DNA of 64,000 bases from Eubacteriaceae bacterium (GCA_902362805.1 CABIXY010000001.1:372001-436000); one strand, 5' to 3'; numbered from the stretch's first letter, positions 27,333-34,970 are shown. Numbers and translations are program-made. The notes: generated by a model from the sequence alone, not told the origin.

Positions 27333-27608
27333 ATGACAGAATATCAAAAAACCTATATCGAACTAAAAAAACAGTTTGTTGCGACCAATGAAGGTCCGGA
27401 CAGTGTCCGCGCTCTATATACCTTCAAGGAAGAACTTGAGCAGAGTGAGGATCAGCAGGCCAAGGAAGTGCTGGTGGATGTGTATGATCTACTGGACTTC
27501 AAGAAGGATGCCTATGAACTGCTCTGCCAAATCGGAAATCGTTCCGATAAAAAGACCCTCAAGCGGCTGGGCACGCTGAAGGACTATGCGGAAAACTGGG
27601 GCTTTTGA
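27333..27608 (+). CDS. Small helical candidate immunity protein
   Basis: The protein has 91 residues. ATG 27333 lies seven bases after GGGAGGT and is preferred over GTG 27324. All helical: TEYQKTYIELKKQFVAT ... YELLCQIGNRSDKKTLKRL. Unassigned. The cbrC-like gene starts inside its last 23 nt. Confidence 0.55.
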   Translation: MTEYQKTYIELKKQFVATNEGPDSVRALYTFKEELEQSEDQQAKEVLVDVYDLLDFKKDAYELLCQIGNRSDKKTLKRLGTLKDYAENWGF

Positions 27609-28077
27609 GGAATCCGCAGACGGCGTTGTCTGCGACTGCTGTGGCAAGACGACCCATATTTTCTATACCAATCCGTTCTTTTCAGTGGAGGATATTGCAT
27701 ATCTGTGCCCAGAGTGCATCGCCAGCGGCGAAGCAGCCCGGAAATATGACGGTAGTTTTCAAGATGATTTCTCTGTGGACGATGGTGTAGACGATCCGGA
27801 GAAGCTGGACGAGCTGATCCACCGCACCCCCGGCTACTCCGGCTGGCAGCAGGAATACTGGCGCGCCCACTGCGGCGACTACTGCGCCTATTTGGGCTAT
27901 GTGGGGGCCAGAGAGCTACGGGCACTGGGTGTGCTGGAGGAAGTGCTGGACGATCCCATGTGGGACGAGGAACAGAAGGAAATGATCCGGGAATCTGTCA
28001 ATGGCGGGCATCTGCAATGCTATCTGTTCCGGTGCCTCCACTGCGGAAAGCACCTGGTCTGGATGGATTTTGATTGA
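27586..28077 (+). CDS. cbrC: CbrC/UPF0167 family protein
   Basis: The protein has 163 residues. Zinc motif CDCC (about 16-19) with YLCPECIASGEAARKYDGSFQDDF (about 39-62) is the UPF0167 signature, and a second pair CLHC lies near 151. CbrC in enterobacteria is known for tolerance to colicin E2, so its presence here fits an anti-bacteriocin role. Start ATG 27586 overlaps the previous gene by 23 nt in another frame. Confidence 0.8.
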   Translation: MRKTGAFEESADGVVCDCCGKTTHIFYTNPFFSVEDIAYLCPECIASGEAARKYDGSFQDDFSVDDGVDDPEKLDELIHRTPGYSGWQQEYWRAHCGDYCAYLGYVGARELRALGVLEEVLDDPMWDEEQKEMIRESVNGGHLQCYLFRCLHCGKHLVWMDFD

Positions 28078-28105
28078 GGAGTTTTCAAAAGGTAGGATAC
28101 AAGCA

Positions 28106-28384
28106 ATGAAAACTAAAACGCTGACCATTCAACTGAATGATGAACAACTGCCCATCCTCCCAGTGGAACCAGAAGCTCACCTCTCCTTTACCACTCATGC
28201 CGACGGAAATGAATTGGAGTTAACAGGAAACCGGGCGGGGCTGCTTCTATTGGCGAAAGCCGCTCTTGGTATGGCGGAAACCATTCGTGAGGATGGATTT
28301 CATATCCATTTGGATGACCTGTATGGCATCAACGCCGAAGGGAAAAGCATCCTGATCCGAAAGGAGAATCAATCAAAACCATGA
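28106..28384 (+). CDS. Imm32-like protein
   Basis: The protein has 92 residues from ATG 28106; the frame is open further upstream but lacks a site there. The pattern ELTGNRAGLLLLAKAALGMAE followed by GFHIHLDDLYGIN and SILIRKE fits the Imm32 layout (G-N-x-x-GL-x-x-LA ... HIHLD ... L-x-I-x-R). Proposed immunity protein. Confidence 0.6.
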   Translation: MKTKTLTIQLNDEQLPILPVEPEAHLSFTTHADGNELELTGNRAGLLLLAKAALGMAETIREDGFHIHLDDLYGINAEGKSILIRKENQSKP

Positions 28385-28445
28385 TTGAAAAAAACTTTCT
28401 CAACCCCGCCACAGATAAAAGGAATCAGATAGTAAAGGTGAAATG

Positions 28446-28880
28446 ATGATGGATCTGTCCATAAAGGAAATAAGCATAGAAAATGAAAAAATCAACAGAG
28501 AGAAATTTTTTTCGGTAGGGTTTTGCCCAGAAATACAGCGGTATTTACTTTGCGTTCATATTTCGTGGGTTGTGGGATATGACCGGTATTATGCTATAGA
28601 TGAGGAAGATATAGCGCTCTATGAAGAAAGTCCAGATGAATTTTGTCAAAAATATGCAAAGGAAATTAACGCTTACAGAACAGAAAGACTGCTTGGTGCA
28701 GGAGCATTAAGAGATTATGATTTTAGATGTTTACCAGATGAGATATTAAAGAGTTTGGATGGATACCCATCATTCAAGAGATATTGTTATACAAACGGAA
28801 TGCTTTATGCCCAAATAAAGATAGATGATAGTTTCTTTACTATTCCGCCAATTCGTGATAAAAAACAGATGGATTGCTAA
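28446..28880 (+). CDS. AT-rich candidate immunity protein, unassigned
   Basis: The protein has 144 residues from the second of two adjacent ATGs (28443 is the other). Its codons are strongly A/T-ending (many AAA, ATA, GAA, TTT), in sharp contrast to the GC-rich genes on both sides. This suggests recent insertion from another donor. The middle (VVGYDRYYAIDEEDIALYEE) and the end (LYAQIKIDDSFFTIPPI) look alpha/beta. No family is recognised. Confidence 0.55.
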   Translation: MMDLSIKEISIENEKINREKFFSVGFCPEIQRYLLCVHISWVVGYDRYYAIDEEDIALYEESPDEFCQKYAKEINAYRTERLLGAGALRDYDFRCLPDEILKSLDGYPSFKRYCYTNGMLYAQIKIDDSFFTIPPIRDKKQMDC

Positions 28881-28967
28881 AATAAAGAAATTGAGGGCTA
28901 TGGGATTGGAAATCTTTCGCCCGCCGATATGAAATTCCGAAGCAAGTTCAGAAAGGAGGCGGTCGCC

Positions 28968-29483
28968 ATGTCAACTTGGAGCGGAATTCGAAACAAACTG
29001 GAAAGTGACTACCTGTGTCCGGCGCTCCGGGGCCACATCCAGTATTTTGCCACCAGTTACAGCAAAAGCGCCGACCACGAGGGCCGGGCAGCCATTTGTG
29101 TGGACGGCGTGGAAGTGCTGCGGAGCAACTACTACACCTATTTTGAGAATGTGTGGACGAAATTCACGCAGCTCAGGTCAACAACCATGAAAGACTGTGA
29201 CTCCACAAAGGAGGCAATCAACCTTTCTCATGCTCATGCACTGGAGCAGGGCACCTTTGACCAAAAGGTGTTCTATGAGGCGTTTGGTATCTTTGACAAC
29301 CAGAGCATTGAGAAAAGCCTTGTCAGCGAGAATCCTCTTGTCCGCATCTTTGCTCTCCTGGATCGAAGGCTGGGAAAGCGCCGCCTGCTGGCTTTGGAGG
29401 AATCCATGGAGCAGGAGCTGGACTGGGTGCGGGCCTTCTATGTGACCCGGATGCAGGCAGAAGGGCTGATGGACAGAGAATAA
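28968..29483 (+). CDS. SF0329-like protein
   Basis: The protein has 171 residues. AAAGGAGG ahead of ATG 28968 decides the start. WSGIRNKLESDYLCPALRGHIQYFATSY (about 4-31; landmarks WSGIRNKLE and LRGHIQYF) resembles the N-terminus of the SF0329 family ('W-x-K-L-x-x-x-LE-x-FLCP-x-LKGRV'). The C-terminal half is helical (LLDRRLGKRRLLAL). Role unknown; common in immunity clusters. Confidence 0.6.
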   Translation: MSTWSGIRNKLESDYLCPALRGHIQYFATSYSKSADHEGRAAICVDGVEVLRSNYYTYFENVWTKFTQLRSTTMKDCDSTKEAINLSHAHALEQGTFDQKVFYEAFGIFDNQSIEKSLVSENPLVRIFALLDRRLGKRRLLALEESMEQELDWVRAFYVTRMQAEGLMDRE

Positions 29484-29507
29484 CGAGGGTTAGGAGAATT
29501 GTGCAGC

Positions 29508-29795
29508 ATGAATTTTTCGGATATTGTCCAAGGTGAAGACGGTTTTTTGGTAGAACTGCGTTGTAATAACACATTTCAGGTGCAGTTGTTTGGAAAAATA
29601 AAAGCTTATCTTCTTGAAAATCAACCAGCATGGAAGGCAGCAGGAGCGATCCCTATTCCCGATGCAGTTGCTATGTTCAATCTGATTGACCAGCTGGCTG
29701 GTGGAAATCGGTATTGGAGCGAGGAAACAGGACGCCAGGCAGAAGATGCTCTTTTTGAATTACAGGAAATAATCGATTCGTTAGAGGAAACATAA
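29508..29795 (+). CDS. Small candidate immunity protein, unassigned
   Basis: The protein has 95 residues from ATG 29508, 11 bases after TAGGAG. A TTG at 29499 is too close to that site. Begins with beta strands (FLVELRCNNTFQVQLFG) and ends with helices. Slightly AT-rich compared with neighbours. Confidence 0.5.
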   Translation: MNFSDIVQGEDGFLVELRCNNTFQVQLFGKIKAYLLENQPAWKAAGAIPIPDAVAMFNLIDQLAGGNRYWSEETGRQAEDALFELQEIIDSLEET

Positions 29796-29816
29796 TTTCG
29801 GTGAGGAGGAATCACC

Positions 29817-30176
29817 ATGTCACAGATCGCATTCTTTTATCTTCTCAAAGACGGCCAGCGGCAGGAACTGTCCAACGGCGACTACTCCGGCGCGGTATAC
29901 ATGGCTATCTGGGACTGGTGTGAGTACGAGCTGGATCTGGATGTTCGTTTTCCTGCTCCCCAGACGGAGGACACCCTGGACTACGCTTTGCTGGAGGGAG
30001 AGCTGGCATCTAATGCGCTGGCAGCCCTTCGGGAGCAGGACCTCCCGAAGCTGGCCGCTGAAATTGCCCCTGACTGGGATCTGCCCGCCGAGGCGGTGCA
30101 AAGCGGACTTGAAACGCTGCGCTCCCACCTGGAGCTGGTGCAGGGCGACGCTGCCCTGCTGTATGAAATGATATAG
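29817..30176 (+). CDS. Small acidic candidate immunity protein
   Basis: A 119-residue acidic protein. GAGGAGG lies ahead of ATG 29817. The start SQIAFFYLLKDGQRQEL suggests a strand-hairpin; the rest is helical. No family is recognised. Two following genes are spaced by 19 and 28 nt. Confidence 0.5.
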   Translation: MSQIAFFYLLKDGQRQELSNGDYSGAVYMAIWDWCEYELDLDVRFPAPQTEDTLDYALLEGELASNALAALREQDLPKLAAEIAPDWDLPAEAVQSGLETLRSHLELVQGDAALLYEMI

Positions 30177-30195
30177 ACAAAAAGGAGAAAAACTT

Positions 30196-30975
30196 ATGGG
30201 ACTTGACATTTATGCCGGGACGCTGACCCGGTACTATTCTCACAACTGGAAAACTGTTGTTCAGCAGTGGGCAGAGGAAAATGGATATACCTTCAACCGG
30301 ATTACGCCGGATGGAGAACCTGCTGACAACGAGGAGGAGCTGTCCCCGGCCGAGGTTCAGGCGGCAGTGGAGGACTGGCGAGATCAGATCTTAACCGCCA
30401 TTTCCCAGCCGAACCAGCCGCCCTACACTCCATGGCCGGAGGACAACGAGCGCCCCTATTACACCGACAAGCCGGATTGGGATGCCTTCGGCGCTATGCT
30501 GCTGGTAGCTGCCTGTCGTACATACGAGGAACCGGTGCCTCCCACCGTGGAGAAGGACTGGATCTTCGGGGAGCATCCCCTGATTGCCCGCCTTGCATCG
30601 GACGAGGATCGGGTGTGGTCCCTGTTTCGGGGCGTGACTTGGTGGCTTCCCCTTACCGACAGCTTTCTGTTCCAAGGCCCTCTGCCCACCGATGATCAGA
30701 CGATGATCGCCACTTTGGGCGGTCTGCGGAAGGAGCTGGAAAAGCTGAACCATCTGGCATGGCAGGCCGATGAGGACACCATCCTTGGCTGGGCCGACAC
30801 TGAGGGATACCCGATAGAGGGAACCATAGACTCAGATGGACAGTACAGCAAGGCAGACATCCCGGAACACACCCAGTATGACACCCAATCCCTTGCCAAG
30901 TTCGCCTTCTCCATGTTCTGGCGGGCCATGCAGTTTGCCGAGGAACAGCAGGTGCCCATCCTGCTTGATTATTAA
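30196..30975 (+). CDS. Candidate immunity protein, unassigned
   Basis: The protein has 259 residues. It opens MGLDIYAGTLTRYYSHNWKT. The middle is rich in Pro and Trp (PPYTPWPEDNERPYY, VTWWLPLTDSFLF). The end is helical. The N-terminal MGLDIYAG recurs in cytoplasmic proteins of immunity clusters, but I cannot name a Pfam family. AAAGGAG precedes the start. Confidence 0.5.
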   Translation: MGLDIYAGTLTRYYSHNWKTVVQQWAEENGYTFNRITPDGEPADNEEELSPAEVQAAVEDWRDQILTAISQPNQPPYTPWPEDNERPYYTDKPDWDAFGAMLLVAACRTYEEPVPPTVEKDWIFGEHPLIARLASDEDRVWSLFRGVTWWLPLTDSFLFQGPLPTDDQTMIATLGGLRKELEKLNHLAWQADEDTILGWADTEGYPIEGTIDSDGQYSKADIPEHTQYDTQSLAKFAFSMFWRAMQFAEEQQVPILLDY

Positions 30976-31003
30976 AGAGGATTTGTCAGGAGGTGGGGAC
31001 CAA

Positions 31004-31880
31004 ATGAGCAATAAAGTATTCCAACAAAACCTGGATGACAAAAAAGGCCCCCAGCCCAGTGGCCCCTATCTCATTCAGATGCTGTTCAAAGAGCCGGTAG
31101 AAATGCCGGATAAAAAAAATGACTGCCATCATGGAGAAGCACATCGGATCAACAGAGTGCTTCTGTTATGATAAGAAAATGGCCGGTTTTGCCGCACAGG
31201 AGCATATTGCAGAGTTCAAGGACGGCAAGTGCCCGGTGCAGCTGATGGTTATGAAATGCGACAAGTTCAAGGGTAAAGGCTTTGACGCCTTCCTCATGAG
31301 CCAGATGTGGGATTGCCAGGAGGATAGGGAGCGGATTTTCAAAGAGTGCCGGTATCAGGTGGTGGCCACCGATATGCTGGCTGCGGCGCTTCCGGCTCTG
31401 GAGCGGGCCAACCTGGACGCCGACTTTCTTGACGCTCTGGCGGAGCTGTACCCCACCTGTGAGGCATTCTATTTCCAGAACTGCGGCAAACTGTTTCTGG
31501 CGGAGGATGTGCGTTCCCACCAGATTGAAGGCCCGGATCGCTTCATCCGCTTTGGCGTCAATGTCCGCTTCTTTAACATTGAGGGTACCGAAGATATGCT
31601 CATCGACACGGTGGGTATGAGCACCCTGCTCCTGCCCGACCTCCAGTACCACTTCCACGGCATGGACCCCAACTGGGTGGTAAACCACGCCTACAATGTG
31701 GCATCGTACATATTGGAGCATGATAACTCCATTCAGGATGGGGAAACCATAGACGGCGTGGCGGATGGCCAGATGTGCCGGGAGATCCAGTGGAAGTGCC
31801 AGTATGAGGACGCCCTGATCCAGCCGCCCAGAGAGGTGCTGGACATCCACATGGGGAACTATGCCTCGGGAGGACGCTGA
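31004..31880 (+). pseudogene. DUF4261 gene split by an eight-A run
   Basis: ATG 31004 (after AGGAGGTGG) opens a frame whose first 38 codons (ending KEPVEMPDKK) belong to DUF4261, but the frame shifts inside A8 at 31112-31119. The rest continues in another frame from ATG 31119 to 31880 (HIGSTECFCYDKKMAGF ... DNSIQDGETIDG). With seven A residues the two parts would read as one protein of about 291 residues. Options are a real mutation, slippage-controlled expression on the A run, or an assembly error. A DUF4261 unit also exists in the giant protein. Confidence 0.7.
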
Positions 31881-32021
31881 ATGAACGGCGTTGTGCTCCT
31901 GGTGGGCGGACTGCTGCTTGTGGCGGTAATCAAGCTGATTATGGATCGAAATTGGATTGGCCTGCTTCTCTGTGTTGTTGCCCTGTTCCTGGTCTTTGGG
32001 GCTGGACACCATACAAAATAG
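31881..32021 (+). CDS. 46-residue two-helix membrane protein
   Basis: Too short for usual gene calling. The ATG abuts the preceding TGA and has GGGAGG upstream. The product has two hydrophobic helices (NGVVLLVGGLLLVAVIKLI and WIGLLLCVVALFLVFGAG) with a short MDRN turn. It is the last array gene and is similar in build to the Imm17-like protein at 7811. It is probably membrane-embedded immunity, by analogy only. Confidence 0.6.
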   Translation: MNGVVLLVGGLLLVAVIKLIMDRNWIGLLLCVVALFLVFGAGHHTK

Positions 32022-32049
32022 GTCATTTTAAGAATCGAGGAGGTGAAGT

Positions 32050-33012
32050 ATGCAGAATTCAACAAATATGCGGATACTGGAATTACTCCGGTTTCTCTAT
32101 GAGCGGACCGATGAAAACCATCCCGCCACAGTATCTGACATCATTGCCCATCTGAATGGAAAAGGAATTCAGGCAGTGCGGCAGACTGTTTACGCAGATA
32201 CCAATGCGCTGATCGATGCAGGGATTGATATTGTGGTGGTCAAGAGTACCCAAAACCAATATTTTATGGGAAGCCGCCTGTTTGAGTATCCAGAACTGAA
32301 AATGCTGACAGACGCAGTAGCATCCTCGAAGATCATTTCTGCCAAGAAATCCGAGGAACTGGTACAGAAATTATGCTGTCTGACCAGCACACATCAGGCA
32401 GAACAGCTTCAAAAATTTGCTGCTTTATCCAGCCGTGTCAAACCGCATAATGAAAAGGTTTACTATATCATTGATAATATCCAAACAGCGATTGGAAACC
32501 ATCAGCAAATTCGGTTCCAATACTATGAATATACTCAGGAAAAAAAGAAAATCTTAAAGCATGATGGATATTATTATGTCGTAAATCCCTATGCGCTTGA
32601 ATGGAAAAATGACCATTACTATTTGATTGGATTTTCTCTGAAGCATCAGAAAATTGCTCACTTCCGTGTAGATCGGCTAACAAGTGTAGAAAATCTGGAA
32701 ACTTACTTTATGCCGATAGAGGGATTTGATGTAGCCTCCTATACAAATAAAATGGTTGATATGTTTACATCGGAGTCATCGAAGGAAGTAACCCTTCTAT
32801 GTGAAAACGAATTGATGAGAGTAATCATAGATCATTATGGAGAAGATGCCCCTGTTGAGAGATATGATGACGCGCACTTCACAGCAAAAATTGAAGTGAA
32901 CCCCAGTGGAACTTTTTATGGCTGGATATTCAAATTTAAGGGAAAAATAAAAATTCTATCCCCAAAAGAGTGCATTACAGAAATGCAGCAAATCGCTCAG
33001 GAATTTATATAG
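32050..33012 (+). CDS. WYL-domain transcriptional regulator
   Basis: The protein has 320 residues. N-terminal winged helix (STNMRILELLRFLYERT ... ATVSDIIAHLNGKGI), a linker, then the WYL domain at about 140-215 (VNPYALEWKNDHYYLIGFS, FRVDRLTSVE) and a C-terminal extension. WYL regulators sense ligands such as nucleic acid and often control defence or mobile-element cargo. It starts 28 nt after the last array gene with GAGGAGGTG and no terminator between, so it is probably cotranscribed and could regulate the array. Composition is more AT-rich than the array. Confidence 0.88.
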   Translation: MQNSTNMRILELLRFLYERTDENHPATVSDIIAHLNGKGIQAVRQTVYADTNALIDAGIDIVVVKSTQNQYFMGSRLFEYPELKMLTDAVASSKIISAKKSEELVQKLCCLTSTHQAEQLQKFAALSSRVKPHNEKVYYIIDNIQTAIGNHQQIRFQYYEYTQEKKKILKHDGYYYVVNPYALEWKNDHYYLIGFSLKHQKIAHFRVDRLTSVENLETYFMPIEGFDVASYTNKMVDMFTSESSKEVTLLCENELMRVIIDHYGEDAPVERYDDAHFTAKIEVNPSGTFYGWIFKFKGKIKILSPKECITEMQQIAQEFI

Positions 33013-33015
33013 CGC

Positions 33016-33049
33016 AAAAGAGGTGTTATTGATTTTTAACACCTCTTTT
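33016..33049 (+). terminator. Rho-independent terminator ending the array transcript
   Basis: A long stem AAAAGAGGTGTTA paired with TAACACCTCTTTT, short AT loop, flanked by A and T runs so it can work in both directions. It is the first convincing terminator after 4318. Confidence 0.8.
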
Positions 33050-33067
33050 CAAATGAAATTTTTATCC

Positions 33068-33126
33068 TTGAAGTGAACAGATGTTCGATATACAATATAA
33101 GCAAGATGTTCGCAGTTCGTCGAACA
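33068..33126 (+). promoter_or_regulatory. Promoter with LexA-like box and palindromic operator
   Basis: TTGAAG (33068-33073), 17-nt spacer, TACAAT (33091-33096). Between them lies GAACAGATGTTC (33075-33086), matching the Gram-positive LexA pattern GAAC-N4-GTTC. Just downstream is TGTTCG-N8-CGAACA (33107-33126), the same arrangement as at 34209-34228. It drives the XRE/ImmA pair. Confidence 0.6.
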
Positions 33127-33143
33127 AATGAGAGGTGAATGCT

Positions 33144-33512
33144 GTGGGCAATATAACTTTTGGATCATTTATAGCCGAGAAACGCAAGGCGCACAAATTC
33201 AATTTACGCGATACAGCCAAGCATTTGAATATTGCTTACGGTTATCTGTGTGATATTGAACAAAGCCGCCGTCCTGCACCCAATGGAGATTTTGTGGAAC
33301 GCATCTCCGCCTTTCTGAATTTGGATAAATCAGAACATGAGTTGCTTTTGGATCTGGCTGCAAAATCACGCAATACAGTATCTGCTGATTTGCCAGACTA
33401 TATCATGGAAAAAGATATTGTTCGGGCAGCCTTGCGTGTGGCAAAAGAAGTAGACGCTACCGATGAAGAATGGCAGACATTTATGAAAATGCTAAAGGAG
33501 CGTAAACGATAG
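33144..33512 (+). CDS. XRE-family regulator, partner of ImmA
   Basis: The protein has 122 residues from GTG 33144, eight bases after GAGAGG (GTG 33135 is inside that site). HTH at about 8-62 with the recognition region AYGYLCDIEQSRRPAPNGD. The next gene is an ImmA-type protease 11 nt downstream, so this is an ImmR/ImmA-like module in which proteolysis relieves repression. Palindromic operators before this gene and before 34243 are its likely targets. Confidence 0.8.
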   Translation: MGNITFGSFIAEKRKAHKFNLRDTAKHLNIAYGYLCDIEQSRRPAPNGDFVERISAFLNLDKSEHELLLDLAAKSRNTVSADLPDYIMEKDIVRAALRVAKEVDATDEEWQTFMKMLKERKR

Positions 33513-33523
33513 GGGGGAGAGCT

Positions 33524-34138
33524 TTGTCAATTCCACAAATCCGTACAGAAGCAATCGAGGCGGTAGGGCGAAAAATCCTGATGGAATATGATCCCTCTCT
33601 GCTATCCGGGCAACCATGCCCTGTGCCAATCGAAACCATTATCGAGACAAAGTTTGATCTAATCCTGGAGTTTCATACACTAAGAAAAAACCCCAAGATA
33701 TTAGGGGAAACAATTTTCGATGACGGTGCCGTTGTTTTATATGACCAGATACAGAGACAGTATCGAATGATTGCAGTAAGAGCCGGTACAATCTTAATTG
33801 ATGAACGGCTTTGTGATCCGTCAAAATTAGGGCGGCTCCGTTTTACCTGTGCCCATGAGCTGGCTCATTGGGTACTACATAAGAAGTTGTACTCCGGTAC
33901 TGGAGATGTTGCTGCTTATAACGGAAATGTTTCTTCCGACGAAAGTCATGGCATAATTGAGCGTCAGGCGGATACTCTGGCCTCTGCTCTGCTGATGCCT
34001 TTACCGCAGATCAAAAAATGTTTTTACCGGCTTAGAATAGGCCGGACAGATGAACAGCTCATTGCTGAAATGGCAAATATTTTTGAGGTTTCCAAGCAAG
34101 CAATGCAGATTCGTCTAAAATCCAGGAACCTGATATAA
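33524..34138 (+). CDS. ImmA/IrrE-type metallopeptidase
   Basis: The protein has 204 residues from TTG 33524 after GGGGGAGAG. The zinc-protease motif CAHELAHWVLH lies near residue 112, with a third ligand region IERQADTLASALLMP near 147. Members cleave partner XRE repressors on DNA damage or other signals. C-terminal helices follow (QLIAEMANIFEVSKQAMQIRL). It would cleave the XRE protein encoded just upstream. Confidence 0.88.
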   Translation: MSIPQIRTEAIEAVGRKILMEYDPSLLSGQPCPVPIETIIETKFDLILEFHTLRKNPKILGETIFDDGAVVLYDQIQRQYRMIAVRAGTILIDERLCDPSKLGRLRFTCAHELAHWVLHKKLYSGTGDVAAYNGNVSSDESHGIIERQADTLASALLMPLPQIKKCFYRLRIGRTDEQLIAEMANIFEVSKQAMQIRLKSRNLI

Positions 34139-34208
34139 CCAAAGGGGGGAATAGAGGGAGGCACTGCCCTCTCTCACTCTCCTCTGCTATGCTATTTTGT
34201 ACCTAATA

Positions 34209-34228
34209 TGTTCGCAATATTGCGAACA
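34209..34228. promoter_or_regulatory. Palindromic operator before the ArpU-like gene
   Basis: TGTTCG-CAATATTG-CGAACA, a perfect 20-bp palindrome including the spacer, with TAATAT (34204-34209) directly upstream as a possible -10. Same half-sites and spacing as 33107-33126, so one regulator probably controls both promoters. Confidence 0.6.
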
Positions 34229-34242
34229 AGGAGGGATGTTCT

Positions 34243-34779
34243 ATGAGAAAAGAAAGTACAACAATCCAAAAATGTAACAGCAGGCTAACAGCTTTGGGGC
34301 TTAACAGCGACGCTGCGTTTCATAGAAGTAAGCTGATTCTAAAGATTTACCGTGATGTAGTCTGGGTTCTGAGTGAACGGGCAGAAGAATTACAAGAAAC
34401 TGCTTGGATTATGGGAGAACAAGATATAGAATCTGGCCTCTGCTATCTTGAAAATTTTGCACCAGATATTGAACTGCAAGCCTTTGAAGAAAAAGTTTGC
34501 TGCCTTGTTCAAAATCAAATGCTGGTCAATATTATTGACCGTGCACTCCTTCGTCTGAAACGGTATCCGGATCGAGGAGAACTTTACTATGAAATTTTGA
34601 CTAAGCAATTCATCTATCGGTTCAACAGCACAGAGAAAGAATTGCTGGAAGAACTAAATATAGAGCGCAGTGTCTTTTATGACCGAAAACGAGAAGCCAT
34701 CTATTTATTTTCTGTTTGCTTGTTTGGATATTCTATTCCAGAAGTCCTGGAGGAGCTGCCCCGACTAAATCCCGACTAA
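34243..34779 (+). CDS. ArpU/RinA-like regulatory protein
   Basis: The protein has 178 residues, all helical. The C-terminal third (FNSTEKELLEELNIERSVFYDRKREAIYLFSV) looks like the HTH end of ArpU/DUF1492 phage-type regulators. GAGGGA precedes the ATG. The gene lies behind the palindromic operator and ends inside a block of CCCGACTAAAT repeats. It is probably a switch protein for element excision or transfer genes. Confidence 0.6.
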   Translation: MRKESTTIQKCNSRLTALGLNSDAAFHRSKLILKIYRDVVWVLSERAEELQETAWIMGEQDIESGLCYLENFAPDIELQAFEEKVCCLVQNQMLVNIIDRALLRLKRYPDRGELYYEILTKQFIYRFNSTEKELLEELNIERSVFYDRKREAIYLFSVCLFGYSIPEVLEELPRLNPD

Positions 34780-34845
34780 ATCCCGACAAATCCCCGACCT
34801 AATCCCTACTCCCTTCCGACTTCCGACCTGCTATACTTGGTATAG
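34759..34845. repeat. Iteron-like direct repeats followed by a small palindrome
   Basis: Two to three copies of an 11-bp unit TCCCGACTAAA run across the gene end (34759-34790), then degenerate copies (CCCCGACCTAAT, TTCCGACTTCCGACC) reach about 34828. Next is the palindrome CTATAC-TTG-GTATAG (34831-34845). The spacing recalls protein-binding iterons or a replication/regulatory site of the element. Confidence 0.5.
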
Positions 34846-34884
34846 TGGCAGGAATGCACTAAATTGAATACTTTTCTACATAAG

Positions 34885-34908
34885 GCCCGGCATTAACCGG
34901 GCTTTTTT
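34885..34908 (+). terminator. Rho-independent terminator
   Basis: GCCCGG-CATTAA-CCGGGC followed by six T. It lies downstream of the iteron-like repeats. Confidence 0.8.
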
Positions 34909-34939
34909 CATTCCTGCTGCAATATGGCGGCAGGAACAT

Positions 34940-34970
34940 GGCTGGAGGTGAAAACACTTCCGGCCTTTTT
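34940..34970 (+). terminator. Second terminator or attenuator hairpin
   Basis: An 11-bp stem (GGCTGGAGGTG with CACTTCCGGCC, two wobble pairs), loop AAAA, followed by TTTTTC. It lies just ahead of a short leader reading frame at 34996 and may act as an attenuator. Confidence 0.65.

Noticed and set aside
4318..32021. Polymorphic toxin fragments inside the array
   Set aside because: No gene shows an LXG, WXG, RHS or pretoxin domain, and none has a secretion signal; only immunity-like and unassigned proteins were found.
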